Source: Bacteroidaceae bacterium (GTDB lineage: Bacteria > Bacteroidota > Bacteroidia > Bacteroidales > Bacteroidaceae). Taken from it: a stretch of 64,000 nt of DNA. Position 1 is the stretch's first letter. Every line of letters starts with the position of its first letter. The position numbers were made by a program, and so were the translations under genes. The stretch spans positions 10,834 to 74,833 of the forward strand of contig JAUUPT010000013.1 of assembly GCA_030843315.1 (NCBI GenBank), given 5' to 3'. A model generated the notes under the pieces. The model was not told the origin of the DNA and did no database searches. It saw nothing but the letters and a program-made list of their open reading frames with translations. Below, piece by piece: positions 50,044-59,893 of the stretch.

Positions 50044-51012
50044 ATGAAAAAGAGTTTTATTTATATTTGTTTGTTCTTGTCGACCGCACTGGTTTCATGC
50101 CAGTCGTGTTCCTCGGACTACAAGGACGTTGACGAGATTGTTGTCGATGGAGTAGAGACACCCGTACCTTTCGGTGATCCGTTCATTATGCTGCATGGCG
50201 GCACTTACTATGCCTATGGCACCAATGCCGACGATGGTATCGAGGTGTACACCTCTGACGACCTGCAAACCTGGAAGTACAAAGGCATGGCGCTCGAAAA
50301 GAAAAATGTGTGGGCCGACCGCTGGTTCTGGGCTCCCGAAGTATACGAGGTGAATGGAAAGTTCTATATGTATTATTCTGCCGACGAACATATCTGCGTG
50401 GCAGTGGCCGATGCACCCGAAGGTCCCTTTATTCAAGACAAAAAAGAACCCATGATTGTCGATGAAAAATGCATCGATAACTCCCTTTTCATCGACGATG
50501 ACGGTACTCCTTACCTGTTCTTCGACCGTTTCAACGATGGGCTCAATATCTGGGTGGCGGAGTTGGATAAAGACCTCATCACCATTAAGAAGGAAACGAT
50601 GCATCCTTGCATCCACGTCTCCCAGGCATGGGAGGAAGTATGGCCGCGGGTAAACGAAGGCCCCTTCGTGATGAAACATAACGGTCTGTATTACATGACT
50701 TATTCTGCCAACAGCTATGAAAGTCCTTTCTACGGCATAGGCTGTGCCACAGCCACCGACTTGATGGGCGAGTGGACCAAATATGACGAGAATCCCTTGC
50801 TTCAGAAACCCGGCGACTTGGTTGGAGTAGGGCATAACGCTATATTTAAGGACAAGGCGGGCAAGCTCCGCACCGTTTTCCATGCCCATAAGGATAAGAG
50901 CAACATCCACCCGCGTGCCATGTACATCAGCGATGTCTCTTTTGAGAAAGTGGACGGAGTGGAACGTATGAGAATTAGTAAGGAATACATGACGCCCAAG
51001 GTGGTGAAATAA
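50044..51012 (+). CDS. GH43 lipoprotein (first of a tandem pair)
   Basis: The 322-aa surface or periplasmic enzyme starts at ATG 50044, which begins the signal MKKSFIYICLFLSTALVS followed by the lipobox Cys19. A longer frame from 49924 lies in the repeat region and was not used. The one-domain propeller shows the GH43 triad: Asp45 in FGDPF, the Asp of CIDNSLFIDDDG and the Glu of VNEGPF. It is clearly related to the next gene, sharing WAPEVY, EEHICVA-type and ADAP-GPF strings, so the two arose by duplication. It probably removes arabinose, xylose or galactose from side chains; the exact linkage is open. Confidence 0.88.
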   Translation: MKKSFIYICLFLSTALVSCQSCSSDYKDVDEIVVDGVETPVPFGDPFIMLHGGTYYAYGTNADDGIEVYTSDDLQTWKYKGMALEKKNVWADRWFWAPEVYEVNGKFYMYYSADEHICVAVADAPEGPFIQDKKEPMIVDEKCIDNSLFIDDDGTPYLFFDRFNDGLNIWVAELDKDLITIKKETMHPCIHVSQAWEEVWPRVNEGPFVMKHNGLYYMTYSANSYESPFYGIGCATATDLMGEWTKYDENPLLQKPGDLVGVGHNAIFKDKAGKLRTVFHAHKDKSNIHPRAMYISDVSFEKVDGVERMRISKEYMTPKVVK

Positions 51013-51021
51013 TAAAGAACA

Positions 51022-51972
51022 ATGAATATGATGAAAAACTATTTTCTGTTGCTGCTGCTTTGCCTCTGCCTGGGCGGATGCAAGACGAAGCAGGTGGTAG
51101 AGTCGGACCGTCTGCCGATAGCCGACCCTTATGTGATGCTTTATGATGGCAAGTACTATGCTTATGGCACCGGAGGTACGGTGGAAGGCGAAGGCTTTGC
51201 CTGCTTCTCTTCCGATGACCTGAAGAACTGGAAACGCGAAGGCCAGGCCTTGTCTGCCGAAGATTCCTATGGCACATGGGGATTCTGGGCACCCGAAGTT
51301 TATTACGTCGAATCAAAGAAGAAATTCTACCTCTTCTATTCCACCGAAGAACATATCTGCGTAGCTACGGCAGATGCACCGCAAGGTCCGTTCCGCCAGG
51401 AGGTGAAACAGCCCATCTGGGAAGAGAAAAGTATCGATACCTCCCTTTTCATCGACGATGACGGCACGTCTTATCTTTACTTTGTCCGCTTCACGGACGG
51501 CAACGTAATCTGGGTGGCACAGATGACCGATGACCTGATGGGCATCAAGCAAGAGACGCTGACAGAGTGCATCAAGGTAGGTGAGCCCTGGGAACTCTCG
51601 CAAGACAAACCTGCCAAGGTAGCGGAAGGCCCTTCGTTGTTGAAGAAAGACGGCGTCTACTACCTGATTTATTCGGCCAATCATTTTGAAAGTAAGAACT
51701 ACGGAGTGGGCTATGCCACCTCGGACAACCCGATGGGCCCGTGGAAGAAATACGAAGGAAACCCGGTACTGCAACGTGCCGACGGATTGGTGGGTACCGG
51801 CCACGGCGCTCCTTTCCGTTGCAAGGATGGTAGTTGGAAGTACATCTTCCATGCACATTGGGATAGCATCAAGGTACAGCCACGCACCTCTTATATCAAG
51901 GATTTTGCCATCTCCGGTCATGGAGTGGTTTCTATCGACGGGGCTATTATCAGACCGCAAGTGGTGAAGTAA
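51022..51972 (+). CDS. GH43 lipoprotein (second of a tandem pair)
   Basis: The 316-aa product has a lipobox signal (LCLGGC) and one GH43 propeller. The catalytic triad is the Asp of IADPYVMLY, the Asp of SIDTSLFIDDDG and the Glu of VAEGPSLLKK. It starts nine nt after its paralogue, so the two are surely co-transcribed. The pair may divide labour on two linkages or two faces of the same glycan. ATG 51022 was used; an in-frame ATG at 51028 or 51031 is equally possible and does not change the signal. Confidence 0.88.
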   Translation: MNMMKNYFLLLLLCLCLGGCKTKQVVESDRLPIADPYVMLYDGKYYAYGTGGTVEGEGFACFSSDDLKNWKREGQALSAEDSYGTWGFWAPEVYYVESKKKFYLFYSTEEHICVATADAPQGPFRQEVKQPIWEEKSIDTSLFIDDDGTSYLYFVRFTDGNVIWVAQMTDDLMGIKQETLTECIKVGEPWELSQDKPAKVAEGPSLLKKDGVYYLIYSANHFESKNYGVGYATSDNPMGPWKKYEGNPVLQRADGLVGTGHGAPFRCKDGSWKYIFHAHWDSIKVQPRTSYIKDFAISGHGVVSIDGAIIRPQVVK

Positions 51973-52026
51973 ATCTTTCCCGGTGAGACTCAATATGAAA
52001 TAACAAAAGGAATGAAAATACGAATT

Positions 52027-53034
52027 ATGAAAAAGTTATTAATGTTATCAATACTGTTCTGCCTGTCGGCTTGCTCTTCATCCACATCGGCCAAAGAAGA
52101 TAAACCGGAAGAACAGCCGAAAAATGTATATCGCAACCCGGTGGTGAACTACAGCTTACCCGACCCTACCGTAATCAAGGCAGACGACGGTTATTTCTAT
52201 CTGTATGCCACCGAAGATACCCGCAATTTGCCTATCCACCGTTCCAAGAACTTGGTGGACTGGGAATTTCTGGGAACTGCCTTCACTGAGCGTACCCGCC
52301 CCAACTTTGAAGAAGAAGGAGGACTGTGGGCACCGGACATCAATAAAATAGGTGATAAATATGTGCTTTACTATTCCATGTCCAAATGGGGTGGAGAGTT
52401 GACTTGCGGCATCGGCTGTGCTACTGCTGATAAGCCGGAGGGACCTTTCACCGACCATGGAAAGATGTTCCGCAGCAACGAAATTAATGTGCAGAACTCT
52501 ATCGACCCCTTTTATATAGAAGATGGCGGGAAGAAATACCTCTTCTGGGGCAGTTTTAGCGGCATCTATGGTGCGGAACTGTCGGAAGACGGGCTTGCAC
52601 TGAAGGAAGGCGCTCCCTTGCAACAAATAGGCGGAACAGCTTATGAGGGAACTTATATCCATAAGAAAGACGGCTATTACTACTTCTTTGCTTCCATAGG
52701 CACTTGCTGTGAGGGCTTGAACAGTACTTATACTACCGTTGTAGGTCGATCGGAGAGCCTTTTCGGTCCTTATACGGACAAGAACGGTGGACGTATGCTC
52801 GACAATAAACATGAAGTCCTGATTCATAAGAATAATTCTTTTGTTGGTACCGGGCATAACTCGGAGATTGTATCGGATAATGCCGGCAACGACTGGTTCT
52901 TCTATCACGCAGTGAGAACTAAGGCACCTGAAAAAGGACGTGTACTGATGATGGACAGGATTGAATGGAAGGACGGATGGCCCTCGGTAGAGGGAAGTTC
53001 TCCTTCGACAGAAGCTGATAAACCTGTATTCTAA
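52027..53034 (+). CDS. GH43 lipoprotein, arabinanase-like
   Basis: The 335-aa product starts at ATG 52027, giving MKKLLMLSILFCLSAC with a perfect lipobox; the in-frame ATG at 52012 would add five residues before it. The propeller has the Asp of LPDPTVIKADDG, the Asp of SIDPFYIEDGGKKYLFWGSF and the Glu of AYEGTYIHKKDG. GTGHNSEIVSDNAGNDWFFY near the end is the pattern seen in arabinan endo-1,5-alpha-L-arabinosidases and their relatives. An arabinan or arabino-oligosaccharide target is therefore favoured, without excluding other GH43 specificities. It lies in the same operon as the two GH43 lipoproteins upstream. Confidence 0.85.
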   Translation: MKKLLMLSILFCLSACSSSTSAKEDKPEEQPKNVYRNPVVNYSLPDPTVIKADDGYFYLYATEDTRNLPIHRSKNLVDWEFLGTAFTERTRPNFEEEGGLWAPDINKIGDKYVLYYSMSKWGGELTCGIGCATADKPEGPFTDHGKMFRSNEINVQNSIDPFYIEDGGKKYLFWGSFSGIYGAELSEDGLALKEGAPLQQIGGTAYEGTYIHKKDGYYYFFASIGTCCEGLNSTYTTVVGRSESLFGPYTDKNGGRMLDNKHEVLIHKNNSFVGTGHNSEIVSDNAGNDWFFYHAVRTKAPEKGRVLMMDRIEWKDGWPSVEGSSPSTEADKPVF

Positions 53035-53056
53035 CAATAACAAAACAAAGATAAAT

Positions 53057-55087
53057 ATGAGAGTAAAGAGATTGTTTTTAGGAGTAATGCTTTTAGCAGG
53101 CATTACGAGTGTAGGAGCAGCAAATTATGCTCCGGAAGATGTTTCGGCTTCCATTTCTTTGAAAGTTCCGGGGAATGATGCCAAGCAATATCCGTTGGCT
53201 CTTCAGAAGATGCAGAACGGTGTGTATAGCTGCCAGGCAGCCGAGAAGTTGCCGCTGGACATTACCCGGAAGGTAGTGGATAAGGATGGTAAGCAGCGCA
53301 TTACGGTGGTTATCAAGGCACTGGAGAATGTTTGTTTCAACTATGGGGAGCAAGTGAAGACCGGCTATAAGCACGATGATTGCCAGTTCTATATGCCCGG
53401 CTTTTGGTATCGCCGCAACTTGCGTTCGCCCAAGGAGGCGCCTTCATTCCATACTTCCGATAGCTGGCTGGTGCGCGAAGACCGCTTGAGCACTCCGCTG
53501 ACGGCAGCTTTCAACCCTGCCCTCGGAAAGTCAATGTCGGTAATCCGTATCGATAAGTTCGATAAGGAAGCTTTGACGACACATAAGGAAGGCGAGGTAA
53601 TCTTGTCCGGAGAAACTTCTATCGGCTATACCGGCTTCGAGAATGTGGACGGCATGACGGTTCTTGCTTATGGTTTCCCCTATAAGGAAGCTCCTAAGAC
53701 GTATATCCGCAAATTGACGTTGGCGCCTGCTGTTGAGGCTTTCCAGTTGCTTCGCAAGGGAGATAGCATCTCGCTGACTTGGGAGTTGTCCGAACGGAAT
53801 GCCAATGATTTCTCGGAATGCGTGCAGCGCACCTGGGAGTATTGCTACGATACCAACCGTCCGCAATCGGTTGATACGCCTTATACGGTGGATAGGATGA
53901 AAGAGGTGATGAGCAACTTCTTCGTAGAAAGCTATGTGGATAACACGCCTACCCATTACTATTCCGGTGTAGAGTTGGAGACAGCTACCTGTGCCAGTAC
54001 GGATGTTGCCGAGGTCGGCTTCGTGGGACGTACGCTGCTCAATGCTTTCAATGCGCTGGAATACGGAGCGGCAAAGAATCGCCCGGAATTGGTGAAGAGT
54101 GCCAACAGCATCTTCGATACTTATCTTCAGAACGGTTTCTCTCCGGCCGGATTCTTCAATGAAGTGGTTCATTATAACCGCGATTTCAAGGAACCTGCCC
54201 ACAGTATCCGCCGCCAGTCGGAAGGTGTATATGCCGTACTGCATTATCTGAATTACGAAAAGCAGCAGAAACGGAAACATCCCGAATGGGAAAAGCGCAT
54301 GAAGAGTATGCTGGATACCTTCCTCAGCCTTCAGAACGAGGACGGAAGTTTCCCGCGTAAGTTCAAGGACGACTTTTCTATTGTAGATGGCAGCGGCGGC
54401 AGCACACCTTCGGCTACATTGCCGCTGGTGATGGGATACAAGTATTTCAAGGATAAACGTTACCTGGCAAGTGCAAAGCGCACGGTAGAGTATCTGGAAA
54501 ACGAACTGATATCCAAAGCCGACTATTTCTCTTCTACACTGGATGCCAACTGCGAGGATAAAGAGGCTTCCCTGTATGCCGCTACGGCTGCTTACTATCT
54601 GGCTCTTGCCACGAAAGGAGAGGAACGTGCACACTATGCCGAACTGGCAAAGAAAGCGGCTTATTTCGCCTTATCATGGTACTATACCTGGGATGTTCCC
54701 TTTGCCGAAGGGCAGATGTTGGGCGATATAGGTCTGAAGACACGCGGCTGGGGAAATGTATCGGTAGAGAACAACCACATCGACGTGTTTATCTTTGACT
54801 TTGCCGATGTGTTGCACTGGCTTTCCAAGCACTACAATGAACCGCGCTTCTCCGACTTTGCCGAGGTTATTTCTACTTCCATGCGTCAGTTGCTGCCGTA
54901 TGAGGGACATATGTGCGGCATTGCAAAGGTGGGCTATTATCCCGAAGTGGTGCAGCATACCAACTGGGACTATGGACGCAACGGAAAGGGATATTACAAC
55001 AATATCTTCGCTCCGGGTTGGACGGTGGCTTCTCTGTGGGAGCTTTTCTCTCCGGGACGTGCTGAGCAGTTCTTCTTGAAGAAATAA
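53057..55087 (+). CDS. Secreted protein of unassigned family, probable (alpha/alpha)-barrel glycosidase
   Basis: I cannot place this 676-aa protein in a known family. A signal peptide (1-21, cut after VGAAN) leads into a beta-rich domain (about 25-255). A long helical region follows (about 260-670) with repeated paired helices, such as GRTLLNAFNALEYGAAK, MLDTFLSLQNEDGSFPRKF, and AAYYLALATKGEERAHYAEL. This is the pattern of six-hairpin (alpha/alpha)6 glycosidases and lyases. Conserved-looking acidic, His and aromatic clusters (NEDGSFPR, DANCEDKEASLYA, SVENNHIDVFIFDFAD, HTNWDYGRNG) could form an active site. It is seven genes into the SusC2 operon, 22 nt after a GH43 and 16 nt before a mutarotase. 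The context strongly supports a glycan-cleaving role, but no reaction is assigned. Confidence 0.7.
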   Translation: MRVKRLFLGVMLLAGITSVGAANYAPEDVSASISLKVPGNDAKQYPLALQKMQNGVYSCQAAEKLPLDITRKVVDKDGKQRITVVIKALENVCFNYGEQVKTGYKHDDCQFYMPGFWYRRNLRSPKEAPSFHTSDSWLVREDRLSTPLTAAFNPALGKSMSVIRIDKFDKEALTTHKEGEVILSGETSIGYTGFENVDGMTVLAYGFPYKEAPKTYIRKLTLAPAVEAFQLLRKGDSISLTWELSERNANDFSECVQRTWEYCYDTNRPQSVDTPYTVDRMKEVMSNFFVESYVDNTPTHYYSGVELETATCASTDVAEVGFVGRTLLNAFNALEYGAAKNRPELVKSANSIFDTYLQNGFSPAGFFNEVVHYNRDFKEPAHSIRRQSEGVYAVLHYLNYEKQQKRKHPEWEKRMKSMLDTFLSLQNEDGSFPRKFKDDFSIVDGSGGSTPSATLPLVMGYKYFKDKRYLASAKRTVEYLENELISKADYFSSTLDANCEDKEASLYAATAAYYLALATKGEERAHYAELAKKAAYFALSWYYTWDVPFAEGQMLGDIGLKTRGWGNVSVENNHIDVFIFDFADVLHWLSKHYNEPRFSDFAEVISTSMRQLLPYEGHMCGIAKVGYYPEVVQHTNWDYGRNGKGYYNNIFAPGWTVASLWELFSPGRAEQFFLKK

Positions 55088-55103
55088 AATGTAAATAAGT
55101 GAT

Positions 55104-56243
55104 ATGAACAAAATCATGACTTTGTTGGCAGGACTGGTGCTATTGGCATCAGCCTGCACAAGCAGCAAGCAGGCAGGTGAAGCGACAGCTTCGGGACTGA
55201 ACCCTGCCGACTTCCGTACGGAAGTGGATGGCAAACAAACAGACTTGTTTGTGCTAAAGAATAAGAACGGCATGGAAGTCTGCATAACGAATTTCGGCGG
55301 ACGCATCGTGTCTGTGATGGTGCCGGATAAGGACGGTATCATGCGTGATGTAGTATTAGGCTTCGATTCTATTCAGGACTACGTCAAGTATCCTTCTGAT
55401 TTCGGTGCAAGCATCGGGCGCTACGCCAATCGCATCAACCACGGCAAGATGACGATAGAAGGAGTAGACTATCAGTTGCCGCTGAACAACTTCGGTCACT
55501 GCCTGCACGGCGGACCAAGAGGCTTCCAATACCAAGTGTATGACGGTCATCAGTTGAGCGAGCAAGTCCTGGAGCTGACCTATCTGTCTAAAGACGGAGA
55601 AGAGGGTTTCCCCGGCAATCTGACCTGCAAAGTCACCTTCTCGCTGACCGATGATAATGCTATCGACATCCGTTACAGTGCCGAGACCGACCGCACCACG
55701 GTTGTTAACATGACAAATCACTCTTACTTCAACCTGGACGGCGACCCCTCCAAAACAAACAGTGATTATCTGCTGACCATTGACGCCGATGCCTACACCC
55801 CCGTAGACAGTACCTTCATGACTACCGGTGAAATTGCTCCCGTAGAAGGCACGGATATGGATTTCCGTACTCCTACCGCCGTCGGTGCCCGCATCAATAA
55901 TGACTTTATACAGTTGAAGAACGGTTTGGGCTACGACCACAACTGGGTACTCAATACCGGGGGAGACATCACCCGTCCGTGTGCCACCCTCGAATCTCCC
56001 GTCACAGGCATTGTCCTCGATGTTTATACCAACGAACCGGGCATCCAAGTCTATGCCGGCAACTTCCTCGATGGTACATTGACCGGAAAGAAAGGCATCG
56101 TGTATAACTATCGCGCTTCCGTCTGCCTGGAAACCCAGAAGTTCCCCGATTCCCCGAATAAACCCGAATGGCCTTCGGCTCTGCTGAAACCGGGAGAGAA
56201 GTACGATAGCCATTGCATCTATCGGTTTTCGGTGAAGAAGTAA
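55104..56243 (+). CDS. galM: Aldose 1-epimerase (galactose mutarotase), lipoprotein
   Basis: This enzyme interconverts alpha and beta anomers of galactose, arabinose or similar sugars. The 379-aa protein carries a lipobox signal (LLASAC, Cys about 18), so it works outside the cytoplasm, unlike E. coli GalM. The family signs are the N-terminal TNFGGRIVSVMVPDKDG, FGHCLHGGPRGF, the His in NMTNHSYFNLDG, GYDHNWVL and the late Glu of VCLETQKFPDS. It closes the PUL 2 operon, 16 nt after the 676-aa protein gene, with a terminator behind it. Confidence 0.93.
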   Translation: MNKIMTLLAGLVLLASACTSSKQAGEATASGLNPADFRTEVDGKQTDLFVLKNKNGMEVCITNFGGRIVSVMVPDKDGIMRDVVLGFDSIQDYVKYPSDFGASIGRYANRINHGKMTIEGVDYQLPLNNFGHCLHGGPRGFQYQVYDGHQLSEQVLELTYLSKDGEEGFPGNLTCKVTFSLTDDNAIDIRYSAETDRTTVVNMTNHSYFNLDGDPSKTNSDYLLTIDADAYTPVDSTFMTTGEIAPVEGTDMDFRTPTAVGARINNDFIQLKNGLGYDHNWVLNTGGDITRPCATLESPVTGIVLDVYTNEPGIQVYAGNFLDGTLTGKKGIVYNYRASVCLETQKFPDSPNKPEWPSALLKPGEKYDSHCIYRFSVKK

Positions 56244-56313
56244 TGAGCCTCTAACCCGTACGCTCTGCTTGTCATCGTAACGCTAAATAAGTAATCTGTT
56301 TTTTCTTGCATAT

Positions 56314-56360
56314 ATTCCGCCTTGGTAGGATTCCTCTTATCAAGGCGGAATTCTTTTATC
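56314..56360 (+). terminator. Intrinsic terminator of the PUL 2 operon
   Basis: ATTCCGCCTTG at 56314-56324 pairs perfectly with CAAGGCGGAAT at 56341-56351 around a 16-nt loop and is followed by TCTTTTATC. It ends the run that started at SusC2. Confidence 0.8.
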
Positions 56361-56670
56361 ATATATCCTTCATATGGATATTACTGGACTGAGGAGTCAT
56401 ATCCACCTTTACCTTTTTTAGTGAATGATGCCGCTTTTTTAGGAATGTGTGCTCGTTTATTAATCGGTTTGTAATTTCCTATCTATATAGTATATGTGTC
56501 TTATAGCATGCTGCCCAGCAATGAGGCGGCATTTCTATTTATTAGCTCATATTGTTATATGATTGGTTTTGTTTTGAAATGTTAGTGTAATTTTAGAATT
56601 ATTCTTTTACGATGTAATTAAGAGCAAATGCATTGGTCTTTCTAATTAATCTTTAATTAAACAATTCAAA
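56361..56670 (+). other. A/T-rich intergenic region upstream of SusC3
   Basis: The stretch has no coding potential. It must hold the SusC3 promoter, but no full TAnnTTTG box stands at a good distance from the ATG at 56671. Weak ATGCCGC/GCGGCAT arms (near 56428 and 56524) lie too far apart to mean much. Nothing else is seen. Confidence 0.4.
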
Positions 56671-59600
56671 ATGAAGCTATTTATGAGAATGAAAAGAAAA
56701 GCTCAGCTATCTCTTCTCTTATTGGGATTGAGTGCTTTTTGCCAGTCTATTTGGGCCGACGAAATCTCCGAGAGGAGTATGGGCGTAGTTTTTGAGAGAA
56801 ATGAAATTACTCAAGTCGCAAAGAAGACAGTGAAAGGATTTGTCGGCGACGAGAATGGTGAGCCTGCCATTGGTGCCACTATTCGTGAGAAGGGTACAAA
56901 CAATGGTGTAGCCACAGATGCAAACGGAACGTTTACACTGAGTGTTGAGGACAATGCTACCTTGACTATCTCTTATATCGGCTATCTCACCAAGGATATT
57001 CTGGTGAAGGGAAGGGCTTTTGTCGCTATCGCCCTGATACCCGACAATAAGGTGCTTGATGAGGTGGTAGTTGTAGGTTTTGGTAAACAGAAGAAGGAAT
57101 CGCTGGTAGGAGCTGTGCAGGCAGTGAAACCGGAAGAACTGAAAATGACCTCCAGTAGCTTGACCACCTCTTTTGCAGGTAATGTTCCGGGTATCATTTC
57201 CCGCCAGACTAAGGGTGAGCCGGGATATGATACAGCCGAGTTCTACATCCGGGGTATTTCTACTTTCGGCTCTAACACCACACCGCTGATTATCCTGGAC
57301 GGAGTGGAAATCAATGCAACCATGATGAACAATATTCCGCCGGAGTCTATTGCCTCTTTTTCTGTATTGAAGGATGCTACGGCAACTTCACTCTATGGCT
57401 CGCGCGGAGCAAACGGTGTAATCATCATCACCACCAAGCAAGGACAAATCTCGGAGAAAATGTCCATTGATATCCGCTTCGACAATACTTTCTCCATGCC
57501 TACCTTTATCCAGAAAATGGCTGACGGTGCCACCTATATGGAAATGTATAACGAGGCCAAACGTAATGAAGCGCAAGCAAGCGGCACGGAGTACTCTCCT
57601 TTTTACAGTCAGGACAAGATAGACAAAACACGTGCCGGCGCCAATCCTTATCTGTTCCCGGATAATGACTGGTATCATCTGCTGTTCAAGGACTTTGCCG
57701 TGAATCAGAACCTGAATGCCACGGTGAAAGGCGGTAGCAAGAATGTAGATTACTTCTTGAATGCCGGTATCTTCCTTGAAAACGGTATTGTGCGTAAACC
57801 CAAAGAGACAACGCTCGATGTGAGCAATTACAGCAAGAAATACCTCTTCCAGAGTAATGTGACTGCACGCCTGACTCCGACTACCAAAATGGGGTTGAAT
57901 ATGAATGCGCAGATTTCACAATATCATGCTCCGTTTTCGGGTACTGACTCGGGTGACTTGCGCGGTGAATTGCAGTTGCAAGACTTCTTTTATGCCACGA
58001 TGCGTGGAAACCCGGTGCGTTTCCCGGCTGTACTTCCGGCTCAGGAGGGTGATACCTTCGTGCGTTACGGAAACAATACTTCGTGGGACGTGGGTAATGT
58101 GGACGTGAACCCTTATGCCAAGATGAGTAGTGGATATACGGAGCGCAGTTATGTATATATGACTACGGCTTTCAACCTCGAACAGGATTTAAAGGCCATC
58201 ACACCCGGTCTGAGTGTCAGTGCACTGGCTTCTTTCTATAATTACAGCTACAGTTGGCTGAACAACTGGATTCAGCCTTACTATTTTAAAGTATCCGATG
58301 AATATACGGTAGATAGTAGCGGTAATTACATCTACGAGGAATCTCCCATCGGTACGGCGGGCAGCACAGCCCTTAAGTCGTCTTCCGGTCAGAACCCGAC
58401 CAACCGTGTATGGTCTTTCCAGGCAAAGGCGGACTATACGCGTCTTTTCGGTAAGCATGATGTGGGTGCCACCTTCGTTTATCATATGAAAGAAACCCGC
58501 AATGACAAGAACGGCGGTACTGAGAAAGAGCTGCTTCCTTTCCGTGAGCAAGGATTGGCAGGACGTCTGACTTACGATTACGACCATCGCTATCTGGTAG
58601 AGGCTACTTTCGGTTACAATGGCTCGGAGAACTTTATGAAAGGCCACCGTTTCGGCTTTTTCCCTGCCATAGCATTAGGCTGGACTGTATCGAACGAGGC
58701 ATTCTTCAATCCTCTAAAAGAGGCGATCAATAACCTGAAACTTCGTGGTACGTACGGATTGGCAGGAAATGATGCATTGGGTACCCGCTTCCCTTATATC
58801 ACTGAAGTGAGCCTGAGTAACTCGCTGGATTGGTGGTATGGTACGAACTTCAACAGAGGAAACGGTCCGCTAATCAGTGTCTATGGAAACGAAGGAGCTA
58901 CTTGGGAGAAGTCCAAGAAGCTCAATCTGGGTATCGACTTAAGTATTCTCCACGTATTGGACTTCAGTATTGACTATTTCAAGGAAGACCGTACGGGTAT
59001 CTTCATGCAGCGCCGCTCCATCCCTTCTTCACTGGGATTTGCCGGAAACTTGCCTTATGCCAATATCGGTGCGGTGAAGAATTCGGGTATAGATATGAGC
59101 ATCGTCTACAACAGGGCAATCGGTAAAGACTGGATTATCCGACTGAATGGGAGTTTTACCTATGCACACAATGAAATTGTAGATAAGGATGAGCCCGAAA
59201 ACGTAGAATCCTATTATTCCGAAATAGGGCATCCTATCAACAGTCTTCGCGGATATGTAGCCGAAGGTTTGTTCACTTCGCAGGAGGAGATAGATAATTC
59301 GCCCAAGCAAACCTTGTCTACCTATACGATAGGAGACGTTAAATACAAGGATTTGAATGGTGACGGAAAGATAGATGGGAATGATATTACCACCATCGGT
59401 AATCCTGAGATACCTGAAATTGTCTACGGCTTGGGCGGTACGGTGAAGTATAAGAAGTGGGATGTTTCCCTTATGTTCCAGGGGGCAGCTAAAGTGAGCC
59501 TGATGATGACGGATATTAACCCGTTTGGAGATTCGGCGCACCAGGGATACAATATCGCACAAGCTATTGTAGACGACCACTGGTCGGAGTCCAATAATGT

Positions 59601-59871
59601 GGCCGATGCCGGTTATCCACGCCTCTCACCCAACTTCGTACAGAATAATGTGCAGCCGAGTACATTCTATCTGCGCAATGCAACTTACCTGCGTTTGAAA
59701 AGCGCTGAAATAGGATATACATTCAACCAGTGGCTTCGTGTGTATGCAGCAGGTACCAACTTGCTGACCTTCTCTCCGTTCGACCGTTGGGACCCGGAAA
59801 TGGGTAGTGGAAACGGATTGGCTTATCCTTTACAGCGTACAGCCAAAATAGGCATTCAGTTTCATTATTAA
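56671..59871 (+). CDS. SusC-like TonB-dependent outer-membrane transporter (pair 3)
   Basis: The 1066-aa importer has an unusually long N-terminal lead: a signal of about 30 residues (cut after IWAD) and then an extra 25 residues (EISERSMGVVFERNEITQVA). The carboxypeptidase-like domain follows (VKGFVGDENGEPAIGATIRE). The TonB box-like DEVVVVGFGKQKKESLVGAV, plug (FYIRGISTFGSNTTPLIILD) and barrel are normal. It pairs with SusD3, 22 nt downstream. No glycosidase follows, so pair 3 either uses enzymes encoded elsewhere or serves the same glycan as pair 2. Confidence 0.95.
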   Translation: MKLFMRMKRKAQLSLLLLGLSAFCQSIWADEISERSMGVVFERNEITQVAKKTVKGFVGDENGEPAIGATIREKGTNNGVATDANGTFTLSVEDNATLTISYIGYLTKDILVKGRAFVAIALIPDNKVLDEVVVVGFGKQKKESLVGAVQAVKPEELKMTSSSLTTSFAGNVPGIISRQTKGEPGYDTAEFYIRGISTFGSNTTPLIILDGVEINATMMNNIPPESIASFSVLKDATATSLYGSRGANGVIIITTKQGQISEKMSIDIRFDNTFSMPTFIQKMADGATYMEMYNEAKRNEAQASGTEYSPFYSQDKIDKTRAGANPYLFPDNDWYHLLFKDFAVNQNLNATVKGGSKNVDYFLNAGIFLENGIVRKPKETTLDVSNYSKKYLFQSNVTARLTPTTKMGLNMNAQISQYHAPFSGTDSGDLRGELQLQDFFYATMRGNPVRFPAVLPAQEGDTFVRYGNNTSWDVGNVDVNPYAKMSSGYTERSYVYMTTAFNLEQDLKAITPGLSVSALASFYNYSYSWLNNWIQPYYFKVSDEYTVDSSGNYIYEESPIGTAGSTALKSSSGQNPTNRVWSFQAKADYTRLFGKHDVGATFVYHMKETRNDKNGGTEKELLPFREQGLAGRLTYDYDHRYLVEATFGYNGSENFMKGHRFGFFPAIALGWTVSNEAFFNPLKEAINNLKLRGTYGLAGNDALGTRFPYITEVSLSNSLDWWYGTNFNRGNGPLISVYGNEGATWEKSKKLNLGIDLSILHVLDFSIDYFKEDRTGIFMQRRSIPSSLGFAGNLPYANIGAVKNSGIDMSIVYNRAIGKDWIIRLNGSFTYAHNEIVDKDEPENVESYYSEIGHPINSLRGYVAEGLFTSQEEIDNSPKQTLSTYTIGDVKYKDLNGDGKIDGNDITTIGNPEIPEIVYGLGGTVKYKKWDVSLMFQGAAKVSLMMTDINPFGDSAHQGYNIAQAIVDDHWSESNNVADAGYPRLSPNFVQNNVQPSTFYLRNATYLRLKSAEIGYTFNQWLRVYAAGTNLLTFSPFDRWDPEMGSGNGLAYPLQRTAKIGIQFHY

Positions 59872-59893
59872 TTAGAGTAATATACAGACGATT

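Noticed and set aside
53531..54634. 367-codon open frame on the minus strand inside the 676-aa gene
   Set aside because: The plus-strand gene has a signal peptide, operon spacing and a coherent fold pattern; the antisense frame has none of these.
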